DNA from: CAVRUD01 sp963849635
GTDB taxonomy: Bacteria > Chloroflexota > Chloroflexia > Thermomicrobiales > UBA6265
Assembly: GCA_963849635.1 (NCBI GenBank)
Contig: CAWKIA010000030.1
Location: 186,001 to 250,000, forward strand
Reading direction: 5' to 3'
DNA: 64,000 nt
Shown in pieces: positions 35,761-44,896 of this stretch. Positions within the stretch are counted from its first letter, which is position 1; each line of letters begins with the position of its first letter. The notes beneath the pieces were generated by a model. That model did no database searches. It saw only the letters and a program-made list of their open reading frames with translations, and was not told where the DNA came from. The translations under genes and the position numbers were made by a program.

Positions 35761-37341
35761 ATGGACAGGCATCTCATCCCACACATTGACGCCGATCCTC
35801 TGGAGCTGATCGACGAGCACGACAGGCTCGACCCGGAGGTGTGCTTTCGGGCGTGCGCCACGCGTGATGTCCGGTTCGATGGCCGCTTCTTTACCTGCGT
35901 GCGGACGACGGGGATCTATTGCCGGTCGATCTGCCCGGCCGGGCCGCCGAAGCGGGAGAACGTGACCTATCACCGCACCGCCGCGGCCGCGCAGGCGGCC
36001 GGCTACCGCCCGTGCCTGCGTTGCCGGCCGGAGGTGTCGCCGGATCACCCCGCGTGGAGGGCGGGATCGGACACAGTCTCGCGGGCACTGGCTCTGATCG
36101 AGTCCGGGGCCCTGGACGATGCCGGGGTGGAGACCCTGGCGGCCCAGCTCGGCATCTGTGGTCGCCAGCTGCGGCGGTTGTTCGAGCAGCACCTGGGGGC
36201 ATCGCCGGTGGCGGTGGCCCAGACGCGGCGGGTCCACCTGGCCAAGCACCTGATCCACGAGACCGACCTGACGATGACCGACGTGGCGCTGGCCTCCGGG
36301 TTCGGCAGCGTGCGCCGCTTTAACCAGATTTTTCAGGGGCTGTTCGGCAGACCGCCAGGGAGCCTCCGCCGCTCGCGGCACCATTCGAGCGATCCGGCGG
36401 CGGTGACGGTCCGATTGCCGTACCGGGCCCCGTACGATTGGGACGCGGTTCTGGACTTCCTGGCGGCGCGGGCGATTCCGGGAGTTGAGGTCGTCGGCCG
36501 TGATCGTTACGCCCGCACGATCGGGCTCGATGGGCTGGCCGGGTCGCTGATGGTTGAGCAGGGCGGACCGGGCGGACCGGGTGCCGGCGGCACCCTGCGG
36601 GTGACCGTTCGGTTTCCCCGGTTGCAGGCGTTGCCCCGGATCATCGCCCGGGTGCGGCGGGTCTTCGATCTGGCGGCTGACCCGGAGTTGATCGGCGCTC
36701 ACCTGGCGGAAGATCCGCGCCTGGCTCCCCTGGTTGCGGCCCGGCCGGGGTTGCGGGTGCCTGGCGCCTGGGACGGGTTCGAACTGGCCGTGCGCGCCAT
36801 TCTCGGTCAGCAGATAACGGTGACTGCGGCGACGGGAATCGCGGGGCGGATCGTGGCGGCCTACGGCGAGCCGATCGACGATCCGGCGGCGCGTGCCCTG
36901 GGGCTGACCCATCTCTTCCCCCGTCCGGAGCGGCTGGCCGGGGCGGATATCGCCGAGATGGGACTGATGCCTGGGGCGCGGGCAAGGGCGCTGACGTCGT
37001 TCGCAACGGAGATCATGGCCAATCCGGCGCTGCTGAACCCGACCAGGCCGCTGGACGACGCGGTTGCCGATCTGTTGGCCCTGCCGGGGATCGGCAAATG
37101 GACGGCGCACTACATCGCGATGCGTGCCCTGCGCGAAACCGATGCCTTCCCCGCGGCGGATGTCGGCCTGATGAAAGCCCTGGCCGACCCGGCGGGGACG
37201 AGGGCAACCCCGGCGGAATTGCTGCTGGCGGCAGAACACTGGCGGCCGTGGCGGGCGTATGCGGCGATGCACCTGTGGGCGTCGCTTGCCTCACCCACGA
37301 CGGCGATCCTGGACGACCGGCGGGATCGGCGGGCGGCGTAG
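35761..37341 (+). CDS. Ada-type regulator fused to DNA-3-methyladenine glycosylase (AlkA)
   Basis: 526 residues in three parts. Residues 20-95 are the Ada zinc domain, with the methyl-acceptor Cys in FFTCVRTTGIYCRSICPA and the second pair in YRPCLRCRPE. Residues 100-195 are an AraC helix-turn-helix (VETLAAQLGICGRQLRRLFE, MTDVALASGFGSVRRFNQIF). Residues 205-500 are an AlkA glycosylase with HhH-GPD motif LPGIGKWTAHYIAMRAL and catalytic Asp in AFPAADVGL. It repairs alkylated bases and probably senses methyl phosphotriesters to activate its own gene. The O6-methylguanine transferase domain of classical Ada is absent, as in other AdaA-AlkA fusions. Confidence 0.95.
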   Translation: MDRHLIPHIDADPLELIDEHDRLDPEVCFRACATRDVRFDGRFFTCVRTTGIYCRSICPAGPPKRENVTYHRTAAAAQAAGYRPCLRCRPEVSPDHPAWRAGSDTVSRALALIESGALDDAGVETLAAQLGICGRQLRRLFEQHLGASPVAVAQTRRVHLAKHLIHETDLTMTDVALASGFGSVRRFNQIFQGLFGRPPGSLRRSRHHSSDPAAVTVRLPYRAPYDWDAVLDFLAARAIPGVEVVGRDRYARTIGLDGLAGSLMVEQGGPGGPGAGGTLRVTVRFPRLQALPRIIARVRRVFDLAADPELIGAHLAEDPRLAPLVAARPGLRVPGAWDGFELAVRAILGQQITVTAATGIAGRIVAAYGEPIDDPAARALGLTHLFPRPERLAGADIAEMGLMPGARARALTSFATEIMANPALLNPTRPLDDAVADLLALPGIGKWTAHYIAMRALRETDAFPAADVGLMKALADPAGTRATPAELLLAAEHWRPWRAYAAMHLWASLASPTTAILDDRRDRRAA

Positions 37342-37426
37342 GGACGCGATTCATCGCGCCCACGCGCCCATCGCGACGGTCGGCGGCGGGCAACCGGGTG
37401 CGATTCATCGCGCCCCTACGTGTCAT
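37338..37426. repeat. GTAGGG...CCCTAC repeat (family C, copy 3)
   Basis: GTAGGGACGCGATTCATCGC opens the unit and GCGATTCATCGCGCCCCTAC closes it. The CGATTCATCG part is a direct repeat, while GTAGGG and CCCTAC are inverted. It starts inside the stop region of the Ada-AlkA gene. Confidence 0.5.
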
Positions 37427-37504
37427 GTTCGTCTCACTGGCGGCAGCACGGTGCGTTTTGCACCCAGTGCCGTATTGCTCGGTCTATCTCGAAAGGACAA
37501 GTAC

Positions 37505-38347
37505 ATGGTCGATGATCGCCTTGTGGCCAAGGCGGCCGCGTTTCGTGCCCTCAATATCGACGGAGGGCTGGTGCTGCCGAATGCCTGGGACGCGGTGAGT
37601 GCCCGGATTCTCGAAGTGGCCGGGTTCCCGGCGGTCGGGTCGACCTCGGCTGGGGTGGCCTATGCCCGGGGATACGGCGACGCCGAGCGCATCGGACGGG
37701 AAGCGATGGTGCGCGAGATCGAGATCATGGCGCGGGTGGTCGACATCCCTGTGACGGCAGATATCGAGGCGGGCTACGGCCCGGCCCATGCCGATGTCGC
37801 GGCGACTGTCGATGGCGTAATTGCCGCCGGAGCCGTGGGGATCAACCTGGAAGACCGGGTCCATGGTGGGAGTCAGCGCGGTGTTTTCCCGGTCGACGAG
37901 GCGGCGGCGCGGGTCGCGGCTGCCCGCGCCGCCGCGGAGCGGCAGGGGATGCCGCTGGTGATCAACGCGCGGACGGATACCTTTCTCCTGGGATTGGGCG
38001 TCGATCTGGCCGAACGGGTAGCCCTGACCATCGAGCGCGGAAGGGCGTACCTGGCGGCAGGAGCCGACCTGGTCTTTGTGCCGGGAGCGGCCGAACTCGG
38101 GACAGTGCGCGAGATCGTCGCCGGAATCGGCGGCCCAGTCAGCTTGATGGTCGTGCCCGGGTTGGCGCCGGCGGCCGAGGTGTTTGCAGCCGGAGTGAAC
38201 CGGATCAGCATGGGTCCGGCGGCGCAACTGGCGACGTTGGGGACCCTCCGCCAGGTGGCGAACGAGATCCGCGCCACGGGCGATTGGGCTGCGCTTGCCG
38301 GGCATGGATTCGGGTTTGGCGATGCGGAGGCGTTGTTCGCCCGGTAA
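37505..38347 (+). CDS. Isocitrate lyase/phosphoenolpyruvate mutase family protein
   Basis: 280 residues of the PEP mutase/ICL superfamily TIM barrel: LVLPNAWDAVSARILEVAGF, STSAGVAYARGYGDAE, IPVTADIEAGYGPAHADVAA, VGINLEDRVHGGSQ and INARTDTFLLGLG. The metal-binding DIEAG and LED motifs are kept. The loop after LED has no Lys-Lys-Cys-Gly signature of true isocitrate lyase, so it is more likely a carboxyphosphonoenolpyruvate/oxaloacetate-type hydrolase or lyase. The start follows AAAGGAC by 6 nt. A strong hairpin lies after it. Confidence 0.9.
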   Translation: MVDDRLVAKAAAFRALNIDGGLVLPNAWDAVSARILEVAGFPAVGSTSAGVAYARGYGDAERIGREAMVREIEIMARVVDIPVTADIEAGYGPAHADVAATVDGVIAAGAVGINLEDRVHGGSQRGVFPVDEAAARVAAARAAAERQGMPLVINARTDTFLLGLGVDLAERVALTIERGRAYLAAGADLVFVPGAAELGTVREIVAGIGGPVSLMVVPGLAPAAEVFAAGVNRISMGPAAQLATLGTLRQVANEIRATGDWAALAGHGFGFGDAEALFAR

Positions 38348-38379
38348 AACGCGTTGCCGCACCTATAGTCATCCGCGTC

Positions 38380-38412
38380 GCAGCGCCGCCCCGGGCCCCG
38401 GGGCGGCGCTGC
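38380..38412. terminator. Terminator after the PEP-mutase-family gene
   Basis: GCAGCGCCGCCCCGG pairs fully with CCGGGGCGGCGCTGC with almost no loop, followed by TTTCGTC, 33 nt after the stop. Confidence 0.7.
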
Positions 38413-38484
38413 TTTCGTCTGTGGCCGGGCACTGCCAGTTAGTAAATTCCTCGCGGTATCGTGCCGGAAAGATATTGCTTCCTA

Positions 38485-38513
38485 TTGGCACATACCGGCT
38501 GCCGGTGTATGGT
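38485..38513 (+). promoter_or_regulatory. Promoter upstream of the Cys-rich protein locus
   Basis: TTGGCA (38485-38490), 17 nt, TATGGT (38508-38513), 68 nt before the start of the Cys-rich locus. Confidence 0.5.
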
Positions 38514-38581
38514 TGGGACACGCGGGTCACGGGGGCAAAGCGGCAGCTTGGAACAGGAACGGTGCCGGAGGGCGTGTGGTC

Positions 38582-38940
38582 ATGGACGATCGCCGGTTCG
38601 ATGAGTTGGTACGGGGGCTTGCTGGGGGCGCGTCCGGCGCCGACTTCTTGGAACGCTCGTTGGTGGGCTCCTCGCGAGCGTTGGGCAACGGGCGGAGCAA
38701 AGCCATGCCGCAAGCCGGGCCACTGGTGCACCGCCGACACACAATGCTGCAACGGCGCATGCGAGGAACCCGGGATTTGCCGCTGTGATCCGGGTGAGGA
38801 ACTGTGCTGCATGATAAAGGCGCCCCTCGTTGCCTGACCCCCTGTCCCGAAGGACAGGTCTTCGATGGAAAGTGCAATGCGTCTGTGCCGAGGACGGAAG
38901 CGGCCGGCAGTGGACGGAAAGTGGTCAGGAGCGGTCGTGA
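38582..38940 (+). pseudogene. Cys-rich exported protein with three apparent frameshifts
   Basis: The start reads MDDRRFDELVRGLAGGAS then DFLERSL, a degenerate version of the leader found on Tat-type Cys-rich proteins of Thermomicrobia. The pieces then lie in different frames: KPGHWCTADTQCCNGACEEP and GICRCDPGEELC up to about 38815, KGAPRCLTPCPEGQVFDGKC to about 38877, and CVCAEDGSGRQWTESGQERS with TGA at 38938. Joined, they make a protein of about 118 residues with some 12 Cys, a plausible disulfide-rich domain. Three shifts in 360 bp mean pseudogene or poor base calls. Its function is unknown. Confidence 0.65.
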
Positions 38941-39163
38941 CGTCCGTAATCCTGAGCAATCCAATGCGCCTCTGAAAATCTGTAAACCACGCTACGCTGC
39001 AAGGTAGCAGACAACTGCATGTCCGGGGTTTCGGCGGCTCCGGGCCTGCGCCCAATTGGGTAACATTGTTTGTCGCAACGGTTGGACCCAACGAGGGCCA
39101 GCGGACATACGTGGGGAACGGGACATCCGCTCTGGCACTCGTCGCACCGGACGAGGGAAACGT

Positions 39164-42100
39164 ATGGACAAGCATGGCTTCGGGCGGGGACATCCCCGCG
39201 CACGTCGTCGTGTATCGCTGAAAATTCTGGGGTCCCTGACGATACTTCTCTTGATCCTCTCCGTCTTGCCTGCCTATACCTCCGCCGCTCCACCTCTGGC
39301 CCAGGAGACGCCTGAAGCCAGCCAGGACGAGGAAGCAGGATCCAAATGCTCAGGATCAGCAGGGGCAGGACGGTGAGGGCGAGACGGACACGGATACCCA
39401 GACGCTTACGGGTCAAGACACCGGTTTCGCCACGATCGTGATCAACAAGTACGAGTGCCTGGCGGACTACCTGGGCGACAAGAGCAAGTACAGCTCCTAC
39501 TGTTACCCGCCGAACACGTCGTTCGAGTTCCAGGTCTACGGTCCGAACCTCACCCAGACCTACCAGGGCGGGTTCACCCTGACAGACGCGGAGCCGGGCG
39601 TCTTTCAGATCCGGGAGATCGTGCCCCAGGGCTGGTACCCGACCGTCTACTGCCAGAAGTCGACCCAGCAACCCGCCGACGGCGGTGGCCAGCAGGTCGT
39701 GATCTACGACGGCTACTACGAGATCGAGGTCCTCGGCGGCGAGTACCTGGTCTGCGACTGGTACAACACGCCGACGAATCCAGCCGACCTGATCATCAAC
39801 AAGCACTACTGCCCGCTGGAGTACGACGCCTACGCGGCGGACTTCAACGAGCTGGTACAGGAGTGCCAGGAACCGGGGCCGGACGTCGACTTCACGATCT
39901 CGCAGAACGGCGCCGAGGTCGGGTCAGAGACAGCGACCGGGACCCCCCAACAAGTGACCTTCAGTCAGATCCAACCGGGGGACACGACGATCGTCGAGAC
40001 GTTGCCGGAAGGTTACGACGCTCCGATCATCAATTGCAGCGTGAGCGATTCGCTCGGGAATGACATCAGCAGTGACACCGCCCAGGTCGACAATGACCGG
40101 TGGACCTGGCTGATCGGAAGCGGGCACGTCGTCGTCTGCGATGTCTATAACGTCTACGCCGAGCAGTACGGCACGATCTCCGTCCTCAAGATCACCTGCC
40201 CGGAGGACTTCGTCTCCTCCAATGGCGGGACGTACGAGTACTACGAGACGGAGTGCACCGAGGCGACCGAGGGCGTCTCCTTCAAGCTGGATGGGGAGAG
40301 CACCGGCAATCCGGGCAGCCAGGAGACCGACCAAAACGGCCAGGTCACCTGGAACGAGCGCGAAGCGGATACCTACTACATCACCGAAGAGCCGCCGGAA
40401 GACGAGCCGTGGCCGTGGAGCGACTCGGTGATCTACTGCTCCTACTACGACCCGGCCGCTCTGGCTGATCGCGAGTGGGAAGAGTACGAAAAGGACGACG
40501 AAGGCCGGATCACGTTCGACCTGGAGGAGAACCAGAACATCGCCTGCGTCTGGTTCAACCTCTACGACGACGAGTACGGCTCGGTGACGGTCTACAAGTA
40601 TGTTTGCCCGGAGGACTTCGTCTCCTCCAATGGCGGGACGTACGAGTACTACGAGTCCGAGTGCGAGGCCTGGACCGAGGGCATCTCCTTCAAGCTGGAC
40701 GGGGAGAGCACCGGCAACCCTGGCAGCCAGGAGACCGACGACGAGGGCAAAGCGGTCTGGAACGAGCGCGAGGAAGATACCTACTACCTCTCCGAGGAGC
40801 TACCGGAGGACGAGGACTGGCCATACGGGACGCCGGTCATCTACTGCTCGTACTACGTGCCGCCGCCGGACGATCCTGAGTGGGATGAATACTCCCTCGA
40901 CGACGAGGGCCGTATCCAGTTCGACCTGGCGCACCAGCAAGACATCGTCTGCTACTGGTTCAATGTCTACGACGACGAGTACGGCTCCGTCACGGTCTAC
41001 AAGTACGTCTGCCCGGAGCACATCGGCTACGGGGCGGGCTCGTACGAGTACTACGCGTCGGAATGTGAGGTGTGGACGGAAGGCATCTCGTTCAAGTTAG
41101 ACGGGGAGAGCACCGGCAACCCGGGCAGCCAGGAGACCGACGACGAGGGCAAGGCGGTCTGGAACGAGCGCGAGGCAGATACCTACTACCTCTCGGAGGA
41201 GGTGCCGGAGGACGAAGACTGGCCGTACGGAACGCCAGTGATCTACTGCTACTACAACGACCCAGGCTCTGAGCCGGAATGGGAGCAGTACGAGACGGAC
41301 GACGAAGGCCGGATCCAGTTTGACCTGGCGCACCAGCAGGACATCTACTGCTACTGGTTCAACGTCTACGATGACGAGTATGGCTCTGTGACGGTGTACA
41401 AGTACACCTGCCCAGACCATATCGGCTACGGCGCGGGCTCGTACGAGTACTACGCGTACGAGTGCGAGGAATGGACCGAGGGCGTCTCCTTCAAGCTCGA
41501 CGGTGAGAGCACCGGGAACCCGGGGAGCCAGATCACCGACGATGAAGGATTGGCCTACTGGGACGAACGCGAGGAAGACACCTACTACCTGACCGAGGAG
41601 GAGCCGGAGGACGGACCGGCGCCGTATGGCAAGCCTGCCGTCTACTGCTACTACTACGATCCGGGCTTTGAGCCGGAGTGGGAGCAGTACGAGACGGATG
41701 GCGAAGGCCGGGTCAAGTTCGATCTGGCGTACCAGCAGGACATCGTCTGCGTCTGGTTCAACCTGTACGAGGACGCACCGCCGTCCTCGCCGGCGCCATC
41801 ACCTTCGGGCAGCCCACGGCCCAGCGCCAGCCCGCGACCGACGGGACCGGGCGGATACATCCCGCCATCGGGCGGCCAGGGTGGCCAGGGCAACCAGGGC
41901 AACCCGCCGACTGGACCAGCGACGCTGATCATCAACAAGTACGACTGCGAAGAGGGCTACGACTGGATCGACGCGGATGCCGATCCAGCCGATGACTGCA
42001 CCGATCAGCCGGACGGCATCGTCTACGAGCTGGCGCTCTTCGACGGCCCGCCGAACCAGCAGCCCCGCCAGGCGGAGACCGGCGAGGACAATGAGGGTGA

Positions 42101-42743
42101 GGCGCGCTTCACCGGCGTGACCGCCGGGGACTACGTCTTGACCGAGCTAGACATCGAGGAGGGGACATATGCGTTCATCCTCGTCTGCGACAGCTCCTAC
42201 CGCGACTTCGACGACTACCCGTACTACCCGTTCGCCATCGCCGACGCCGAGGGTGTGGTCTACCTCACGATCGTGGCGGGCGAGACGCTGGAGTGCGACT
42301 GGTACAACGTCCCGCCGGATCCAGACGCCGAGGACGAGGACAATCAGAACGGCCAGGGCGGCGGTACTGGCGGTGGAACGGGTGGCGGTACCGGTGGCGG
42401 CACCGGCGGTGGCAACAACCAGAACGACGATGAGGACGAGGACGAGGACTATGGCCTGACGCTGGAGGTCTACTCCTGCGACGGCGAGGAGCAGTCGGCG
42501 GACGCCTGCGACCCGCAGACCGATCCGACCAACTATGCCTTGATCCCGGTGGACGGCGGTGATCCGGTCACGCTGGAAGCCGAGGATGGTAACGGCCGTC
42601 TCGACGGGCTAGAAGGGATCTACACGCTGGTCCAGGTCGGGCAACAGCCGTGCGTGGTCGAGTCGGCCGATGTCGATGCCCAGGGCAACCTGAGCTTGAG
42701 TGCCGACAAGAGCACGCTGGTGCGGGTATACAACTGCGCGTGA
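39164..42743 (+). CDS. Giant secreted repeat protein with Cna-B/SpaA-like domains, one frameshift
   Basis: A signal peptide (LKILGSLTILLLILSVLPAY, then SAAPPLAQETPEA) starts at ATG 39164. Its frame ends at 39376. One base is missing near 39345, and the other frame continues with DPNAQDQQGQ and runs 1,101 codons from 39438. The mature part starts with two divergent domains (ATIVINKYECLADYLGD and ADLIINKHYCPLEYDAY). Four tandem repeats of about 133 residues follow (TVYKYVCPEDFVSSNGG, FKLDGESTGNPGSQETDDEG, DEDWPYGTPVIYC), then a Pro/Ser linker, another NKYDC domain, a GGGT repeat linker and an acidic end. Regular Cys pairs and strong acidity suggest disulfide-stabilised beta domains at the cell surface. 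No sortase motif or C-terminal span is seen. Confidence 0.82.
40167..41772 (+). repeat. Four tandem ~400-bp coding repeats
   Basis: Units begin at 40167, 40575, 40980 and 41379, each with TACGGC/TATGGC-type codons for YGTISVLK or YGSVTVYK. They measure 408, 405, 399 and about 394 bp and encode repeats that keep CPE/CPD, the SFKLDGESTGNPGSQ block and a C-terminal Cys-x-WFN. Units 2-4 are more alike than unit 1. Confidence 0.88.
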
Positions 42744-42780
42744 CCTAGCGCCGTATCACCTTCGACCAACTCATGTGCCT

Positions 42781-42815
42781 ACGACGGCCCGGGGCAAATG
42801 CCCCGGGCCGTCGTG
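42781..42815. terminator. Long perfect hairpin after the repeat-protein gene
   Basis: ACGACGGCCCGGGGCA and its complement pair over 15-16 bp around AAT, 38 nt after the stop. No U-run follows, so strength is uncertain. Confidence 0.6.
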
Positions 42816-43041
42816 GGTATTCGGAATGACGTCTCGACTGGGAGGAGGCCCTATCCCACCCTCACCGGTTCGACAGGTCAGCACGCGGTGGTAACGATCA
42901 CGGTGCCCGGTGCGCTTGTCACGATGCTGGGCCTACGCTGTGATTGCGGGAGTCGGACCCGCGACGCGGCCCCTCGCGCCAGCCAGTCGCCCGCTTTGCC
43001 CCACGGGCTGAGGGGGTTGTGCTCGCCCCTGTCGAAACCAG

Positions 43042-43532
43042 CTACCAACTCCTCCCAACCCCGTTACGAGGGTGGACCTCCTGCATCTCCGTCGCCCAGT
43101 TCGCGGCCTGGATCCGGGCATCCAACTCGCGATACTCCTGCGCCAGCTCATCGGCCGCCGCTGGATCACGCCGACCTGGACCGTGCTCAGGAATCGGACT
43201 TCCGAGCGCGTGAATCGCGACTGCTCGATGGTTGCGGCATCCGCTAGCGAGCGATAGGCATCCTGCCGCAGGCGCAGCACGTCGCGCCGCGCCAGGATAT
43301 CCGAGAGCGTGTCGCCGTTCTCGAACGCCGTCGCGGCATTGGTGCGGTTGATCTGCTGGATGAGCCGGACCAACGCCGCGGCCACCTGCTCGAACTCGCG
43401 CAGCAACGCCTGCGGATCCTCGGCCGGCTCGTCGCCTTCCTGGACCTTCGCATTCCGTAGCAACCGCTGCTTGAGCTGCTCTAAGCGTTTCTGCTGATCG
43501 GCCCGCAGGATGAGGGCCTCGGCCAGCTTCAT
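43042..43532 (-). CDS. DIP1984-family protein, frameshifted near 43170
   Basis: MKLAEALILRADQQKRLEQL begins a helical protein of the DIP1984/septicolysin-like family (LLREFEQVAAALVRLIQQIN, RTNAATAFENGDTLSDILAR, RDVLRLRQDAYRSLADAA, RSEVRFLSTVQV). The original frame runs on to 42933 in unrelated sequence. One base away it continues as the family C-terminus (DPAAADELAQEYRELDARIQ, AANWATEMQE) and stops at 43042. So the intact protein had about 163 residues. The ATG at 43532 has AAGGAGG 8 nt upstream. The biochemical role is unknown. Confidence 0.8.
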
Positions 43533-43715
43533 ATCCTTGCCCTCCTTATTGCCGAATCGAGCCATGGGCGTAGCTCTGACGCAAACTAGCATCCCAGGCC
43601 GCGTCGCCGTCTCGACGCAGGCTGTCCTCTAACGATCGGCCTCCGCCGCTGTGAGTTCTCCCCTGGCCGAACAATCCCCGCCCCACCCGCCGTCGCGATC
43701 CGCTATCCTCACGCT

Positions 43716-43995
43716 TTCGGCGTTCGGCGTCAGGCGTCAGGAAAAATCCTGTCGCTTATAGTCAACCCGTAGGCTGTCATCCCGAGCTTGTCGAGGGATC
43801 TCGATGGAGACGAGGTTCCATGGTGCCGCCGCGTGCGAGAGGACGAGGCCGTATTCTCTGACGTCCGGGATTCGTCGAGATGTTGTACTCCTTCGAGATT
43901 CCTCGACAGGCTCGGAATGACAGGTAGGGTCGGAGCGGCATCGCGGCATCCTTGTTCCGAGCACCGAATGCCGAACGCCGAACGCCGAACGCCAA
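43716..43995. repeat. Family A element (copy 5) flanked by inverted heptamer arrays
   Basis: The core at 43777-43920 has TCATCCCGAGCTTGTCGAGG at the left and the complement of CCTCGACAGGCTCGGAATGA at the right. The left array 43716-43743 is TTCGGCG twice, TCAGGCG, TCAGGAA. The right array 43961-43995 is GCACCGA, ATGCCGA, ACGCCGA twice, ACGCCAA. TTCGGCG is the inverse of CGCCGAA, so the arrays form an outer inverted repeat. Confidence 0.85.
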
Positions 43996-44016
43996 GTGCT
44001 ATCCATGGAGGTATCC

Positions 44017-44896
44017 GTGCGCATCGGAGTCGTCTTTCCGCAGATCGAGTTCACCGGCGATCCCATCGCCATCCGCGACTATGCCCAGGCGATCGAGGGC
44101 ATGGGCTACCGCCATTTCCTTGCTTATGACCACGTCCTGGGCGCCGATATCACCAACCGGCCCAATTGGGGCGGGCGCCTACAAATCAACCGATCCCTTC
44201 CACGAGATCTTCATCCTCTTCGGCTACCTGGCCGGGCTGACCGAGAAGATCGAGTTCGTCTCCGGGGTGGTGATCTTGCCCCAGCGCCAGACCGCGCTGG
44301 TCGCCAAGCAGGCCGCCGAGATCGATGTCCTCAGTAACGGCCGCCTGCGCCTGGGGGTGGGGGTTGGCTGGAACGCCGTCGAGTACGAGGGCCTGGACAA
44401 GAATTTTGCGGATCGGGGTGCGCGCTCAGAAGAGCAGATTGCGCTAATGCGCGAGCTGTGGACGAACGAGGTTGTCACCTTCGAGGGTAAATGGGAGCGG
44501 GTCACTGAAGCCGGTCTCAACCCGATGCCGGTCCAGCGCCCGATCCCGATCTGGATCGGCGGCTACGCCGAAGCCACCTGAAGCGGATCGGCCGCATGGG
44601 TGAGGGCTGGTTCCCGTGGCGCGCGCCCGGACGAGAAGATGCGTTCAGCGATGGACCGCCTCCGCGGCTACGCCATCGAGGCCGGCCGCGATCCCTCCAC
44701 CATCGGCATCGAGCCCCAGCTCAACGTCGGCCGCGGCACCCCGGACGAATGGCGCACCTACATCGCCGACTGGGAGGCCCTGGGCGCCACCCACTTCTGC
44801 CTCGGCACCATGGGCAACGGTTTCACTACCCCGCAGCAGCACATCGATGCGCTCGCCCGCGCCGCGAAGGAGTTGGGCGTCTCCGGCGAACGCTGA
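44017..44896 (+). CDS. LLM-class F420-dependent oxidoreductase with about three frameshifts
   Basis: The start is GTG at 44017 with GGAGG 5 nt upstream (RIGVVFPQIEFTGDPIAIRD). The pieces lie in successive frames: to about 44168 (GYRHFLAYDHVLGADITNRP), then AYKSTDPFHEIFILFGYLAG and LGVGVGWNAVEYEGLDKNF to 44581, LKRIGRMGEGWFPW to about 44630, and KMRSAMDRLRGYAIEAGRDP to 44896. The first shift is an extra G in a G-run (GGCGGGCGCC). The second is a C missing from ACCTGAAG. A whole enzyme would have about 292 residues. The 3' end overlaps the convergent exporter gene by 139 bp. Confidence 0.78.

Noticed and set aside
38925..39806. 293-codon minus-strand frame across the repeat-protein start
   Set aside because: Antisense to the signal peptide and first domain of the giant secreted protein. 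No domain or ribosome-binding site.
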